8,469 nucleotides of DNA from assembly GCA_937892665.1 (NCBI GenBank), contig CALBJF010000238.1, forward strand, positions 1-8,469, read 5' to 3'. Positions 1 to 6,875 of this stretch are shown in pieces. The translations under genes and the position numbers were made by a program. Positions within the stretch are counted from its first letter, which is position 1; each line of letters starts with the position of its first letter. This stretch comes from an uncultured euryarchaeote. GTDB taxonomy: Archaea; Thermoplasmatota; Poseidoniia; Poseidoniales; Poseidoniaceae. The notes beneath the pieces were generated by a model. That model was not told the origin of the DNA. It made no database searches and was given only the letters and a program-made list of their open reading frames with translations.

Positions 1-327
1 GTAGATACGTCTGTTAATCCGAGTTGGCTTGTTCGGAAAAAGGCAAGTCCATCTCAACTGATGGTCACCGAATCCATGGAATCTCACGGCATACTTGAGC
101 GTCAATGGAAGACGAGGCTCACACTGCCAACTTGTGGGCCTGCTCAACACATTATGGGATTAAGATGGAATGCTCGTCAAGCATGGAAAGGGCTTGAGAA
201 GCCCATCGGTGTTGAAGAACTCCACCACATTGAAGATTCTGAGTATGAAGTCACAACGATTTATTGGCATATTCTTGACCATGCCCGGAAGGTTGGGCGC
301 TGGTCTCCGCCAATCAAAGACTGGTGA
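1..327 (+). CDS. Hypothetical protein, C-terminal fragment (5' end outside window)
   Basis: The frame is open from the first base to a TGA at 325-327, giving 108 visible codons with no stop, so this is most likely the end of a longer gene that begins before the window. In-frame ATGs at 61 and 76 could be starts, but the codons before them read as normal protein, so I treat it as a 3' partial gene. The visible part is hydrophilic, with no membrane segment, and rich in Trp, His and Arg (for example LRWNARQAW, and IYWHILDHARKVGRW near the end). I do not recognise the family and assign no function. Its last 14 bases overlap the end of aceE on the opposite strand, so the two genes are convergent with no room for a separate terminator. 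That it is a real gene is fairly likely from the open frame and tight fit to its neighbour. Its role is unknown. Confidence 0.6.
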   Translation, partial: VDTSVNPSWLVRKKASPSQLMVTESMESHGILERQWKTRLTLPTCGPAQHIMGLRWNARQAWKGLEKPIGVEELHHIEDSEYEVTTIYWHILDHARKVGRWSPPIKDW

Positions 328-3022
328 TGTCAGTTCTATCTACTGAAACGCCGTAAGATTTCATCGCCTCATCGTAAACAGAGGCTTCGATAGATCCTGC
401 TCGAACCAAAGAAGATAATGCTGCAAGTGCGACTGATTCACCATCGATTTCGAAGAAGCGGCGGAGAGCGGTTCGAGTATCGGAGCGGCCAAAACCATCT
501 GTTCCAAGAACTGTGTATGGAGCATGAACCCATTCTCGTATCATTTCAGGTACCGCTGCCATGTTGTCTGAAACTGCAATAATCGGTGAATCCCCCTCTG
601 CAAATTGCGTCTCAACCCAACTTGTTCGGATTTCTTCTCCAGGATGGAGTCGATTCCATCGAGACGTATCCATTCCATCGCGTCGTAATTCCCCGTACGA
701 AGTAGCAGACCATATCTCAGCTCGAACACCAACGGCTTCTAACTTTTCAACGGCATCAAGAACTTGAAGCATAATCGGCCCTGAACCAATCAATCGAACT
801 ATTGGACCCTCGCCTTTTGGTGCTGCTCGAAGTTGATACAGACCTTTGAGAATACCTTCATCAGAACCTGCTGGTTTCGGTGGCATTGGATAATTCTCAT
901 TGTAAACTGCGAGATAATACAACACATCCACATCTTCATCAGACATTTCAACAATACCTCGCTTGATGATTGTTGACAGTTCGAAAGCGAATGCAGGGTC
1001 ATATGCACGGACTGCTGGATTGGTGTGAGCCATGAGCAATGAATGGCCATCCTGATGTTGGAGTCCTTCCCCGTTGAGCGTAGTGCGTCCTGATGTTGCT
1101 CCGACAAGGAATCCTCTTGCTCTTGAGTCTGCAGCAGACCAAATCAAATCAGCAACACGCTGGAATCCAAACATGGAGTAGAAGATGTAGAATGGAATTG
1201 TTGGGCTGCCTTGTGATGAGTAAGAGGTTGCAGCTGCAATAAATGATGAGAGCGCCCCTGCTTCATTGATTCCTTCTTCCAAAATTTGTCCTTTAGCAGA
1301 TTCTTTGTACTTCATCAAAACCTTGTGATCAACAGGTTTGTACAATTGTCCTTCAGGATGATAGATTCCAAATTCTGCGAATAATGGATCCATGCCGAAT
1401 GTTCTCGCTTCGTCTGGAATCAATGGTACAACGCGTTCTCCGAATCCTTTCGTTTTCATGAGACTGCGCATCAATCGAACGAAGACCATTGTGGTAGAAA
1501 CTTGGCTTTTACCTTTGGTACCCTCATCGAAATCAGCATAGACTGAGTCTTCGGGAAGAGTGAGTTCAAACTTCGGCGAACGTCGTTCAGGACAAGGGCC
1601 GCCCATTGCAACACGTCGATTCTTAGCATATGCTACGACTTCAGGAACATCCTCTGGGCGGATAAATGGTAACTTCTCCAACTGCTCATCTGTGAAATCA
1701 AGACCCATCGCATCTCGCATTAAGCGAAGATCGTTCTCATCTGCCTTCTTTCGTTGGTGGGTTGTGTTTCTTCCTGCGAAAGCAGGACCAAGCCCGTATC
1801 CTTTGATGGTACGTGCAAGAACAACAGTTGGTTGTCCTTTGTGAGCACAAGCAGCAGCGTAAGCAGCATGAATCTTAGCGAAATCATGACCACCGAGATC
1901 TTCTGTTAATGCTTCAAGTTCTGCATCAGAATAATCAGCAACCATTGCCGTTAACTCTTCTCCAGCAAACAATTCCTTGCGAATAATCGATCCTTCGGCA
2001 GTGAAGAGACGTTGCTCATCACCATCGACGAGGTTTGCAAGACGCTGCGCAAGAATTCCTTTTCCATCTCTTTCAAACAAGGAATCCCAAGATGATCCCC
2101 AGAGAATTTTGATGACATTCCATCCAGCACCACGGAAGCGCCCTTCCAGTTCTTGAACGATCTTGGAGTTGCCCCGAACTGGTCCATCGAGACGCTGTAG
2201 ATTGCAATTCATTGTCATAACAATGTTGTCAAGTCCTTCGCGACCTGCAAGAGCCAGTTCAGACAAAGACTCTGGCTCATCTGATTCGCCATCTCCCATT
2301 GTATACCATACACGGGAAAGGGTTGTGTCAGCAAGACCTCGGTGGTGAAGATAACGGTTGAATCGTGCTTGATGGATTGCAGTCATAGCGCCAAGACCCA
2401 TCGAAACGGATGGATACTCCCAGAATTCTGGCATCAACCTTGGATGGGGGTACGATGACAGGCCTACGCCTTCGACTTCTTGTCTGAAATTTTCAATATT
2501 TTCATCTGTAAGGCGGCCTTCCAGCCAAGCGCGCGAATAAATTCCTGGTGAAGCATGACCTTGCCAGTAAACGTGGTCACCCCAGCCATCGCCATCCTTT
2601 CCTCTGAAGAAATGGTTGAGGCCAATCTCCCAGAGATGTGAAACGGAAGCATAGGTCGAGATGTGACCCCCAATTCCATCGAAGTATTTGTTGGCTCGAG
2701 TAACCAACATCATCGCATTCCAACGGTTGATTGTGTGAAGGCGCTTTTCCATTTCAAGATCGCCGGGATATGCTCCTTGCATTTCTGATGAGATGGTGTT
2801 GAGATAGGGCGTTGTCGTCGTATCGATGTCTATGCCGCCTTCTTTCCCTGCTGCAATAGCAGTATGCAACAGTCGTTCAGCACGCTGTGTGCCTTGTTGT
2901 TCAATGACTTGCTCCACCGACTGTTCCCATTCACGACTCTGAATAGGATCTTCATCTGGTAAAGCGTTGTGAGCGCCGGCACGTCGCACCATGTTCCCCT
3001 CGTATGACCCTCGCGGAGCCAT
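314..3022 (-). CDS. aceE: Pyruvate dehydrogenase E1 component, homodimeric (AceE) type
   Basis: This thiamine-diphosphate enzyme decarboxylates pyruvate and passes the acetyl group to the lipoyl domain of E2, the first step of the cytoplasmic complex that makes acetyl-CoA. The 902-residue length matches the family (E. coli AceE has 887), so it looks intact. Residues about 20-55 resemble the acidic E2-binding N-terminus. The ThDP/Mg site is clear: GDGE at 243-246 and NCNLQRLDGP from 272, with Asp244, Asn272 and Asn274. Other conserved elements are SSYPHPRLMPEFW (189-201), the mobile-loop His422 in RNTTHQ (E. coli His407), Glu587 in EEGINE (E. coli Glu571), SGRTTLNGEGLQHQDGH (644-660) and VLGTDGFGRSD (838-848). 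I matched these to E. coli from memory. The ATG at 3022 has GAGGGG 8 bases upstream. An in-frame ATG at 2992 is an alternative, giving 892 residues. It lies 21 bases after the membrane protein gene, probably in one transcript. No E2 or E3 gene is in the window. The alternative of another 2-oxoacid dehydrogenase E1 is unlikely. Confidence 0.96.
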   Translation of the reverse strand: MAPRGSYEGNMVRRAGAHNALPDEDPIQSREWEQSVEQVIEQQGTQRAERLLHTAIAAGKEGGIDIDTTTTPYLNTISSEMQGAYPGDLEMEKRLHTINRWNAMMLVTRANKYFDGIGGHISTYASVSHLWEIGLNHFFRGKDGDGWGDHVYWQGHASPGIYSRAWLEGRLTDENIENFRQEVEGVGLSSYPHPRLMPEFWEYPSVSMGLGAMTAIHQARFNRYLHHRGLADTTLSRVWYTMGDGESDEPESLSELALAGREGLDNIVMTMNCNLQRLDGPVRGNSKIVQELEGRFRGAGWNVIKILWGSSWDSLFERDGKGILAQRLANLVDGDEQRLFTAEGSIIRKELFAGEELTAMVADYSDAELEALTEDLGGHDFAKIHAAYAAACAHKGQPTVVLARTIKGYGLGPAFAGRNTTHQRKKADENDLRLMRDAMGLDFTDEQLEKLPFIRPEDVPEVVAYAKNRRVAMGGPCPERRSPKFELTLPEDSVYADFDEGTKGKSQVSTTMVFVRLMRSLMKTKGFGERVVPLIPDEARTFGMDPLFAEFGIYHPEGQLYKPVDHKVLMKYKESAKGQILEEGINEAGALSSFIAAATSYSSQGSPTIPFYIFYSMFGFQRVADLIWSAADSRARGFLVGATSGRTTLNGEGLQHQDGHSLLMAHTNPAVRAYDPAFAFELSTIIKRGIVEMSDEDVDVLYYLAVYNENYPMPPKPAGSDEGILKGLYQLRAAPKGEGPIVRLIGSGPIMLQVLDAVEKLEAVGVRAEIWSATSYGELRRDGMDTSRWNRLHPGEEIRTSWVETQFAEGDSPIIAVSDNMAAVPEMIREWVHAPYTVLGTDGFGRSDTRTALRRFFEIDGESVALAALSSLVRAGSIEASVYDEAMKSYGVSVDRTDITSL

Positions 3023-3030
3023 GTCTTGAA

Positions 3031-3036
3031 CCCCTC
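3031..3036 (-). promoter_or_regulatory. Shine-Dalgarno sequence for aceE
   Basis: On the minus strand GAGGGG lies 8 bases before the ATG at 3022, inside the 21-base gap after the upstream stop codon. A second GAGGGG (2996-3001) lies only 3 bases before the in-frame ATG at 2992, which is a poor spacing. This favours the upstream start and suggests translation in the middle of a two-gene transcript. Confidence 0.6.
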
Positions 3037-3043
3037 GCTGGTC

Positions 3044-4567
3044 TCAAGATACACCTACGGGTGCTTGGAAGACCTTCCATTCGCCTCCTCCATTGAGGAA
3101 CGGAGCCTCATCAGAACCGATTAATACCCAGTCCACTGGAGGATTTGTATCGATATTTGGAGCGATGATAATGAACTCAACATCCTCAAGATTTCCTCGC
3201 TGAAGCATCTGTTGCCCTTCGAGTTCAATTTCCCAATTGCTGTCTGGTGCGCGCCAATGGCCAGTGATGTTCCTATCGCTATCTGGATCGAGTTCCAATC
3301 TAAACGTATACAACCAATGCATTGCTAATGATTCATCATCGATGTAAAGGAAATCTTGACCGTCTTGAATTTCTGCAGATACGATTTCACCAGCATCATC
3401 CGTCCACATGGTTTGTCCGTGAAGCCCAGCAAGCATTGACAATGGAAGAACCAGAAGAATTGCAACAAGCATTGGTTTGCGAATTGAAGCTAAATCATAT
3501 GATTGGCGACGATTGAAAAAACGATTTACTAACATCAAAGCAGGAATGGTGAGGGCTGTGAGGTAACGCCCATTGTTACCCATTACGATCATGTTCTTCC
3601 ACAAAGGCACATCCCAACGATTCGCTTCATAGACCCATAACGAGGCAATCCACATCGTCATTATGATCATCCCACTTACAACAAATAAAGTAAGAAATGT
3701 TGTCTGAGAATCACGTGAACGGCGGATGGTAAGAAGCGTTGGTATGAGGAATGGCCATATTGCTAATCCTAGCAAAAGATACAATGCTATGCCGTCTCCA
3801 AATGCAACAAGAAGCGCAAAAATCCATTGAATTGGATTTGTCTGCATTGCCTCAAATGATCCTCCTTGAACAAAGGAAAGGCCAACCATAGCCGTAATTG
3901 AGAGCGGAACGCCTATCGATAAAGATTGCAATGGATTACGAGAATAGTTCTGGAAGGCTGGGAGCAATCGATCGAGAAGAATCCAAGCGAAGAGGAGAGC
4001 CAGTAACACCCATCCCACGTTACTTGAGAGGCCTTTTGTCAAAACCAGTGTATGGATACTTGCAATGGCAAGAAGAACCCATTTGATGAGCGATGCTCCT
4101 TCTTCCTCTAACATTTTCACCGAAGCAACTGCGATACCTGCAACCGCAAGCGCAACTGTGGATTCGGGATACAAGCGCCCAGTTGCGAAGATAAATGATG
4201 GATGGAGAGAAAGTAACGCAGCGAAATGAGGTTTCCCATTCCCAAGCCACAATCCAATACCAATTAATGCCATCATTGGTAAAAACGCAGCAAGGGGAAG
4301 CAACGACTCAGGATACATGTCGAGAATCTGCCACCATCCGCGTTCCATTACTTTCGCATCATCTGGATTGCTTGCGAGTGGATCTTCGGGACGTACATCG
4401 CCCCATTCCAAATTTGGCGTTCCATCGTCATTGGATTCGAGTGCTGCAAGATGAAGGTGGGTATCAAGGCCATAATCACTGACAGCCATTGATGAAAGAT
4501 GGAGGAGTATTCCAAGAATAAGCAAGCCCCACCACGGACGATTCCGTGGGTTTCTCAACTCGCTCAT
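3044..4567 (-). CDS. Polytopic membrane protein, possible GT-C-type glycosyltransferase
   Basis: The protein has 507 residues. Hydrophobic stretches suggest about 9-11 membrane segments, roughly at 12-30, 88-108, 136-151, 161-177, 184-200, 217-234, 247-280 (one or two), 289-312, 335-349 and 364-382. A polar C-terminal domain of about 125 residues follows, probably outside the membrane. After segment 1 comes an acidic loop DYGLDTHLH (31-39), placed like the catalytic Asp loop of GT-C glycosyltransferases of the PMT/GT39 type. GRYLTALTIPALML (333-346) recalls a motif seen late in such polytopic enzymes. From this I infer transfer of sugar from a lipid carrier outside the membrane, but the family is not certain and an uncharacterised membrane protein is equally possible. 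I chose the ATG at 4567. An in-frame GTG two codons upstream (4573) is possible. It precedes aceE by 21 bases on the same strand, and no functional link between the two is evident. The divergent CoA-transferase starts about 52 bases away. Confidence 0.85.
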   Translation of the reverse strand: MSELRNPRNRPWWGLLILGILLHLSSMAVSDYGLDTHLHLAALESNDDGTPNLEWGDVRPEDPLASNPDDAKVMERGWWQILDMYPESLLPLAAFLPMMALIGIGLWLGNGKPHFAALLSLHPSFIFATGRLYPESTVALAVAGIAVASVKMLEEEGASLIKWVLLAIASIHTLVLTKGLSSNVGWVLLALLFAWILLDRLLPAFQNYSRNPLQSLSIGVPLSITAMVGLSFVQGGSFEAMQTNPIQWIFALLVAFGDGIALYLLLGLAIWPFLIPTLLTIRRSRDSQTTFLTLFVVSGMIIMTMWIASLWVYEANRWDVPLWKNMIVMGNNGRYLTALTIPALMLVNRFFNRRQSYDLASIRKPMLVAILLVLPLSMLAGLHGQTMWTDDAGEIVSAEIQDGQDFLYIDDESLAMHWLYTFRLELDPDSDRNITGHWRAPDSNWEIELEGQQMLQRGNLEDVEFIIIAPNIDTNPPVDWVLIGSDEAPFLNGGGEWKVFQAPVGVS

Positions 4568-4619
4568 GGTCACAAAGCCACAGGGTTGGGTTCAACACTT
4601 TCGGATGTCTCGCCTTGTC
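4568..4619. promoter_or_regulatory. Divergent intergenic gap, presumed promoter region
   Basis: These 52 bases separate the divergent starts of the membrane protein gene and the CoA-transferase gene, so any promoters for both must lie here or inside the 5' ends of the genes. I see no convincing TATA box, -35/-10 pair or Shine-Dalgarno sequence. The lack of a ribosome site before either start is compatible with leaderless transcripts. The call rests on gene layout only. Confidence 0.3.
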
Positions 4620-5663
4620 ATGAGCGGAATCTTAGATGGCATCAACATTCTCGACCTATCGCGTATTCTAGCAGGTCCATATACGGCTCAGATGCTGTCA
4701 GATCTAGGCGCAAATGTCACTAAAATCGAAGCCCCATGGGGCGACGATACTCGCGGATGGGGTCCTCCGTTCACAACCGATTTTGATGGAGAGCGTGTTG
4801 CAGCATACTTCCTCTGCTGCAATCGTGGGAAATCCATCATCCAGATGAATTTGAAAGATGAAAAACAGCGCCTGATTGAAATGATTGCGGATGCTGATGT
4901 CGTTCTTGAAAATTTCAAACCTGGAACACTCGAACGCTTGATTGGTACAGTCCCTGCCGACACAATTGTATGCTCAATATCTGGCTATGGAGCAACTGGA
5001 CCGAGACGAGATGAACCCGGATATGATTTGGCATTGCAGGCCCGTAGTGGCATCATGAGTATTACTGGCGAAGCGAAAGGAGCACCTGTAAAGGTGGGCG
5101 TTGCATGGATTGATATCATCACAGGATTGTATGCAGGTAACGCAATCCTCGCAGCACTTCTGGACAAAGAGAGAACTGGAAGAATCCGGCATATCGACGT
5201 CAGTCTCTGGGACTGTGCTGTAGCATCTCTTGCAAATCAAGCACAAAACGTCATAGCAAGCGGTACTGACCCAAATCGAATGGGTTCAGCACATCCAAAT
5301 CTCGTCCCATATCGGGCGTTTGAAGCAAAAGATGGATGGTTTGTCGTAGCTGTAGGATCAGATGCACAATGGGACAAATTCTGTTCAATTTCTGGATTCA
5401 AAGCCCGAAGTGAATGGACCACAAATGCTGGACGCATTGAACATCGAGAAGAGATTGAAGCCAATATCCAAGAATGGGTTCAACACCATAATCGAAGCGA
5501 TTTGGAAGAGATGCTCGCAGGCATTCCGTGTGCTCCAATCAACACTGTTTCTGAAGCCCTTGCAGACCCTCAAAGCGAAGCGAGAGGCGCTTTGCTAACC
5601 GAGAATGGAGTGACGACATTAGCCAGTCCGCTTCGATTCATGGACGTTCAAAACAACGATTAA
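4620..5663 (+). CDS. CaiB/BaiF family III CoA-transferase, SUGCT-like
   Basis: Family III enzymes move CoA between carboxylic acids in the cytoplasm through an aspartyl-CoA intermediate. The 347-residue protein begins with the typical ILDGINILDLSRILAGPY (4-21) and SDLGANVTKIEAP (27-39). GDDTRGWGPPF (41-51) is very like succinyl-CoA:glutarate CoA-transferase (SUGCT). CNRGKSI (67-73), ENFKPGTLERL (97-107) and GYGATGPRRDEPGYD (122-136) are also conserved. The probable nucleophile is Asp165 in VGVAWIDIITG (159-169), matching Asp169 of formyl-CoA transferase. It is somewhat shorter than the usual 380-430 residues, mostly through a compact C-terminal end, but both domain halves appear present. The substrate cannot be set from sequence; glutarate or another dicarboxylate is an inference from the resemblance. 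I chose the ATG at 4620 because it fits family N-termini. In-frame ATGs at 4566 and 4605 would add non-conserved residues. No Shine-Dalgarno sequence precedes it, so a leaderless message is possible. No acyl-CoA pathway partner is adjacent. Confidence 0.92.
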   Translation: MSGILDGINILDLSRILAGPYTAQMLSDLGANVTKIEAPWGDDTRGWGPPFTTDFDGERVAAYFLCCNRGKSIIQMNLKDEKQRLIEMIADADVVLENFKPGTLERLIGTVPADTIVCSISGYGATGPRRDEPGYDLALQARSGIMSITGEAKGAPVKVGVAWIDIITGLYAGNAILAALLDKERTGRIRHIDVSLWDCAVASLANQAQNVIASGTDPNRMGSAHPNLVPYRAFEAKDGWFVVAVGSDAQWDKFCSISGFKARSEWTTNAGRIEHREEIEANIQEWVQHHNRSDLEEMLAGIPCAPINTVSEALADPQSEARGALLTENGVTTLASPLRFMDVQNND

Positions 5664-6778
5664 TCTTCGATCATATTGACGAGCCTGGCTGCTTCAACAA
5701 CATCGCCTTCTTCCCACCAATCAACGGCAATAAACGTTGGACGCTTTCCATGTTGCTCGATACACTCGATGGCTCTCTCAACCATGAACTCAACATCATT
5801 TGCTTCTGCAGCTCGCTGTGAGTCTGAGAGACCAGCTTGATTCTTCAACCAATTGTTCATGTGATAAACAGGCTGATTTGAATCGCCACGGTGAGGGTCA
5901 CAATTCATTGATTCTGTGTCGTCATTTGCGTAATCAGTGGTCCAACCAAATTCAAGGAAGTCGTGAAAGTATGGGTGTGCAGAATCACCAGATTGTTCCC
6001 AAAAAACAACCAGTCTCTTTTCCATATTAATCAGTTCAATCAGCGTAGGCCACTCTGTATTCATGTCATGCACGTACATCATATCGAACAAACCTGCCTC
6101 ATCAAGCACATTCTTCAAGTGGTCTGCCTCAACATAGTTTTCAACAAGAAGCGTGACAATGTCTCGTTCTTCATCTTCCATCTCAGCCTCTAATTTACTC
6201 AACCAGTTGAGTGGATCAACGGCTCCATATGTGCATGGACTAAACGCTTCATTGGAATTTCCATGGCAAAATCGTACGTTTGATTCGCTCTTATCTGCAG
6301 TGGTCATGTAATGCGTATCAAGCATGAACGCCCGCATTCCTGCATTCCATTGCGCTTGAAAGCCCGTGAGATGATTACTCGCCGGATAGTAGATGTTATC
6401 CTCATGGGTTGAAAAGGAGTTGTGGGTTTCGGGGAATGTTACTTGATCATAGGTTCTGTGACAGAGAACGACCATCCCATTGCAAGGAATTGTTTCGAGA
6501 TATTCGCATGTTCCATCATCTTCATTCGCAGTTTCATCATAATTATCTGCGTCTGAATCTGTACAACCAAGAATCGGTTCTGGTTCTGGATAAATGCACG
6601 AACCATCATCTTCCTCCGCTTCTGAATTGTAATTCTCCGCCTCAGGGTCTGTGCACCCTTGAATCAATGATTGAACTTCGTCAGTGTCATCAACCTCTTC
6701 CTCCGAAGATTCTTCCAGGTATGTGCACCCTGGGGTAGCCAGCAAAACGACCGTGATGAACAGGGCCATGACTCGCAT
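5660..6778 (-). CDS. Lipoprotein with two GCTD repeats and a PI-PLC X-like phosphodiesterase domain
   Basis: The predicted precursor has 372 residues. It starts with a lipoprotein-type signal, MRVMALFITVVLLATPGC, with Cys18 as the likely lipidated residue, so the mature protein should sit on the outer face of the membrane. A very acidic linker (21-40) follows, then two 30-residue repeats (41-100), then a phosphodiesterase-like domain (about 105-372). That domain shows TFPETHNSF (His119), GMRAFMLDTHY (148-157) and FCHGNS (His172), which match the two catalytic His and the substrate-binding region of PI-PLC X domains. It ends with TFIAVDWWEEGDVVEAARLVN (348-368), as in PLC-like phosphodiesterases. 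It may cleave phosphodiester headgroups, perhaps of inositol or other phospholipids, but the substrate is unknown. The ATG at 6778 places the signal peptide at the N-terminus; a TTG at 6826 would put 16 extra residues in front. The stop overlaps that of the convergent CoA-transferase gene. Confidence 0.85.
   Translation of the reverse strand: MRVMALFITVVLLATPGCTYLEESSEEEVDDTDEVQSLIQGCTDPEAENYNSEAEEDDGSCIYPEPEPILGCTDSDADNYDETANEDDGTCEYLETIPCNGMVVLCHRTYDQVTFPETHNSFSTHEDNIYYPASNHLTGFQAQWNAGMRAFMLDTHYMTTADKSESNVRFCHGNSNEAFSPCTYGAVDPLNWLSKLEAEMEDEERDIVTLLVENYVEADHLKNVLDEAGLFDMMYVHDMNTEWPTLIELINMEKRLVVFWEQSGDSAHPYFHDFLEFGWTTDYANDDTESMNCDPHRGDSNQPVYHMNNWLKNQAGLSDSQRAAEANDVEFMVERAIECIEQHGKRPTFIAVDWWEEGDVVEAARLVNMIED
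6479..6658 (-). repeat. Two tandem 30-residue GCTD...DDG(S/T)C protein repeats
   Basis: Residues 41-70 and 71-100 of the lipoprotein are tandem copies with the pattern GCTD-x-(E/D)A-(E/D)NY-...-DDG(S/T)C-(I/E)Y. Each is exactly 30 residues (90 bases) long and has two Cys that could form a disulfide. Such repeats occur on many secreted proteins of marine bacteria and archaea. The dense Asp/Glu suggests, but does not prove, cation binding. They act here as a spacer between lipid anchor and enzyme domain. Confidence 0.85.
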
Positions 6779-6875
6779 GGTCTGTACTGGCAGTGAAGTG
6801 TATTGAAAACTCCGCTTAGGAATCAATACAGTCCTCTATTGTGGCAACAGAGGGATTGGCTAATGTATCAGTAAC
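6779..6875. promoter_or_regulatory. Divergent promoter region between lipoprotein and glycosyltransferase genes
   Basis: At 97 bases this is the longest gap in the window. It must hold the start signals of two divergent genes. It contains an 8-base inverted repeat (6799-6806 and 6823-6830). No ribosome site is visible before the ATG at 6876 or before the ATG at 6778, which would fit leaderless messages. I cannot place a TATA box with confidence. Confidence 0.4.
6799..6830. repeat. Inverted repeat TGTATTGA-N16-TCAATACA, candidate operator
   Basis: The two 8-base arms at 6799-6806 and 6823-6830 are perfect reverse complements separated by 16 bases. The centre-to-centre distance of 24 bases is near two turns of DNA, suitable for a dimeric regulator, and the site sits between two divergent starts. 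A chance match is possible in AT-rich DNA, and a stem-loop with a 16-base loop is the other reading. Confidence 0.35.

Noticed and set aside
1560..1844. Open frame of about 94 codons on the plus strand within aceE
   Set aside because: It is antisense to a strongly conserved part of AceE, has low-complexity Ser/Arg-rich content and no ribosome site; it is a shadow of the real gene.
4585..4596. Small hairpin GTTG-GGTT-CAAC in the divergent gap
   Set aside because: The stem is only 4 bases and cannot be extended, so it is expected by chance.
4566..4619. Longer N-terminus for the CoA-transferase from the ATG at 4566 or 4605
   Set aside because: The added residues do not resemble family N-termini, which begin a few residues before the ILDG...ILDLSR motif, and neither start has a ribosome site.
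6779..6826. Upstream TTG start for the lipoprotein
   Set aside because: It would put 16 residues with charged positions before a good lipoprotein signal that begins at the ATG at 6778.
6803..6830. Bacterial-type promoter, TTGAAA with AATACA at 16-base spacing
   Set aside because: The -10 element matches TATAAT poorly and the same bases are explained by the inverted repeat; not strong enough to list.
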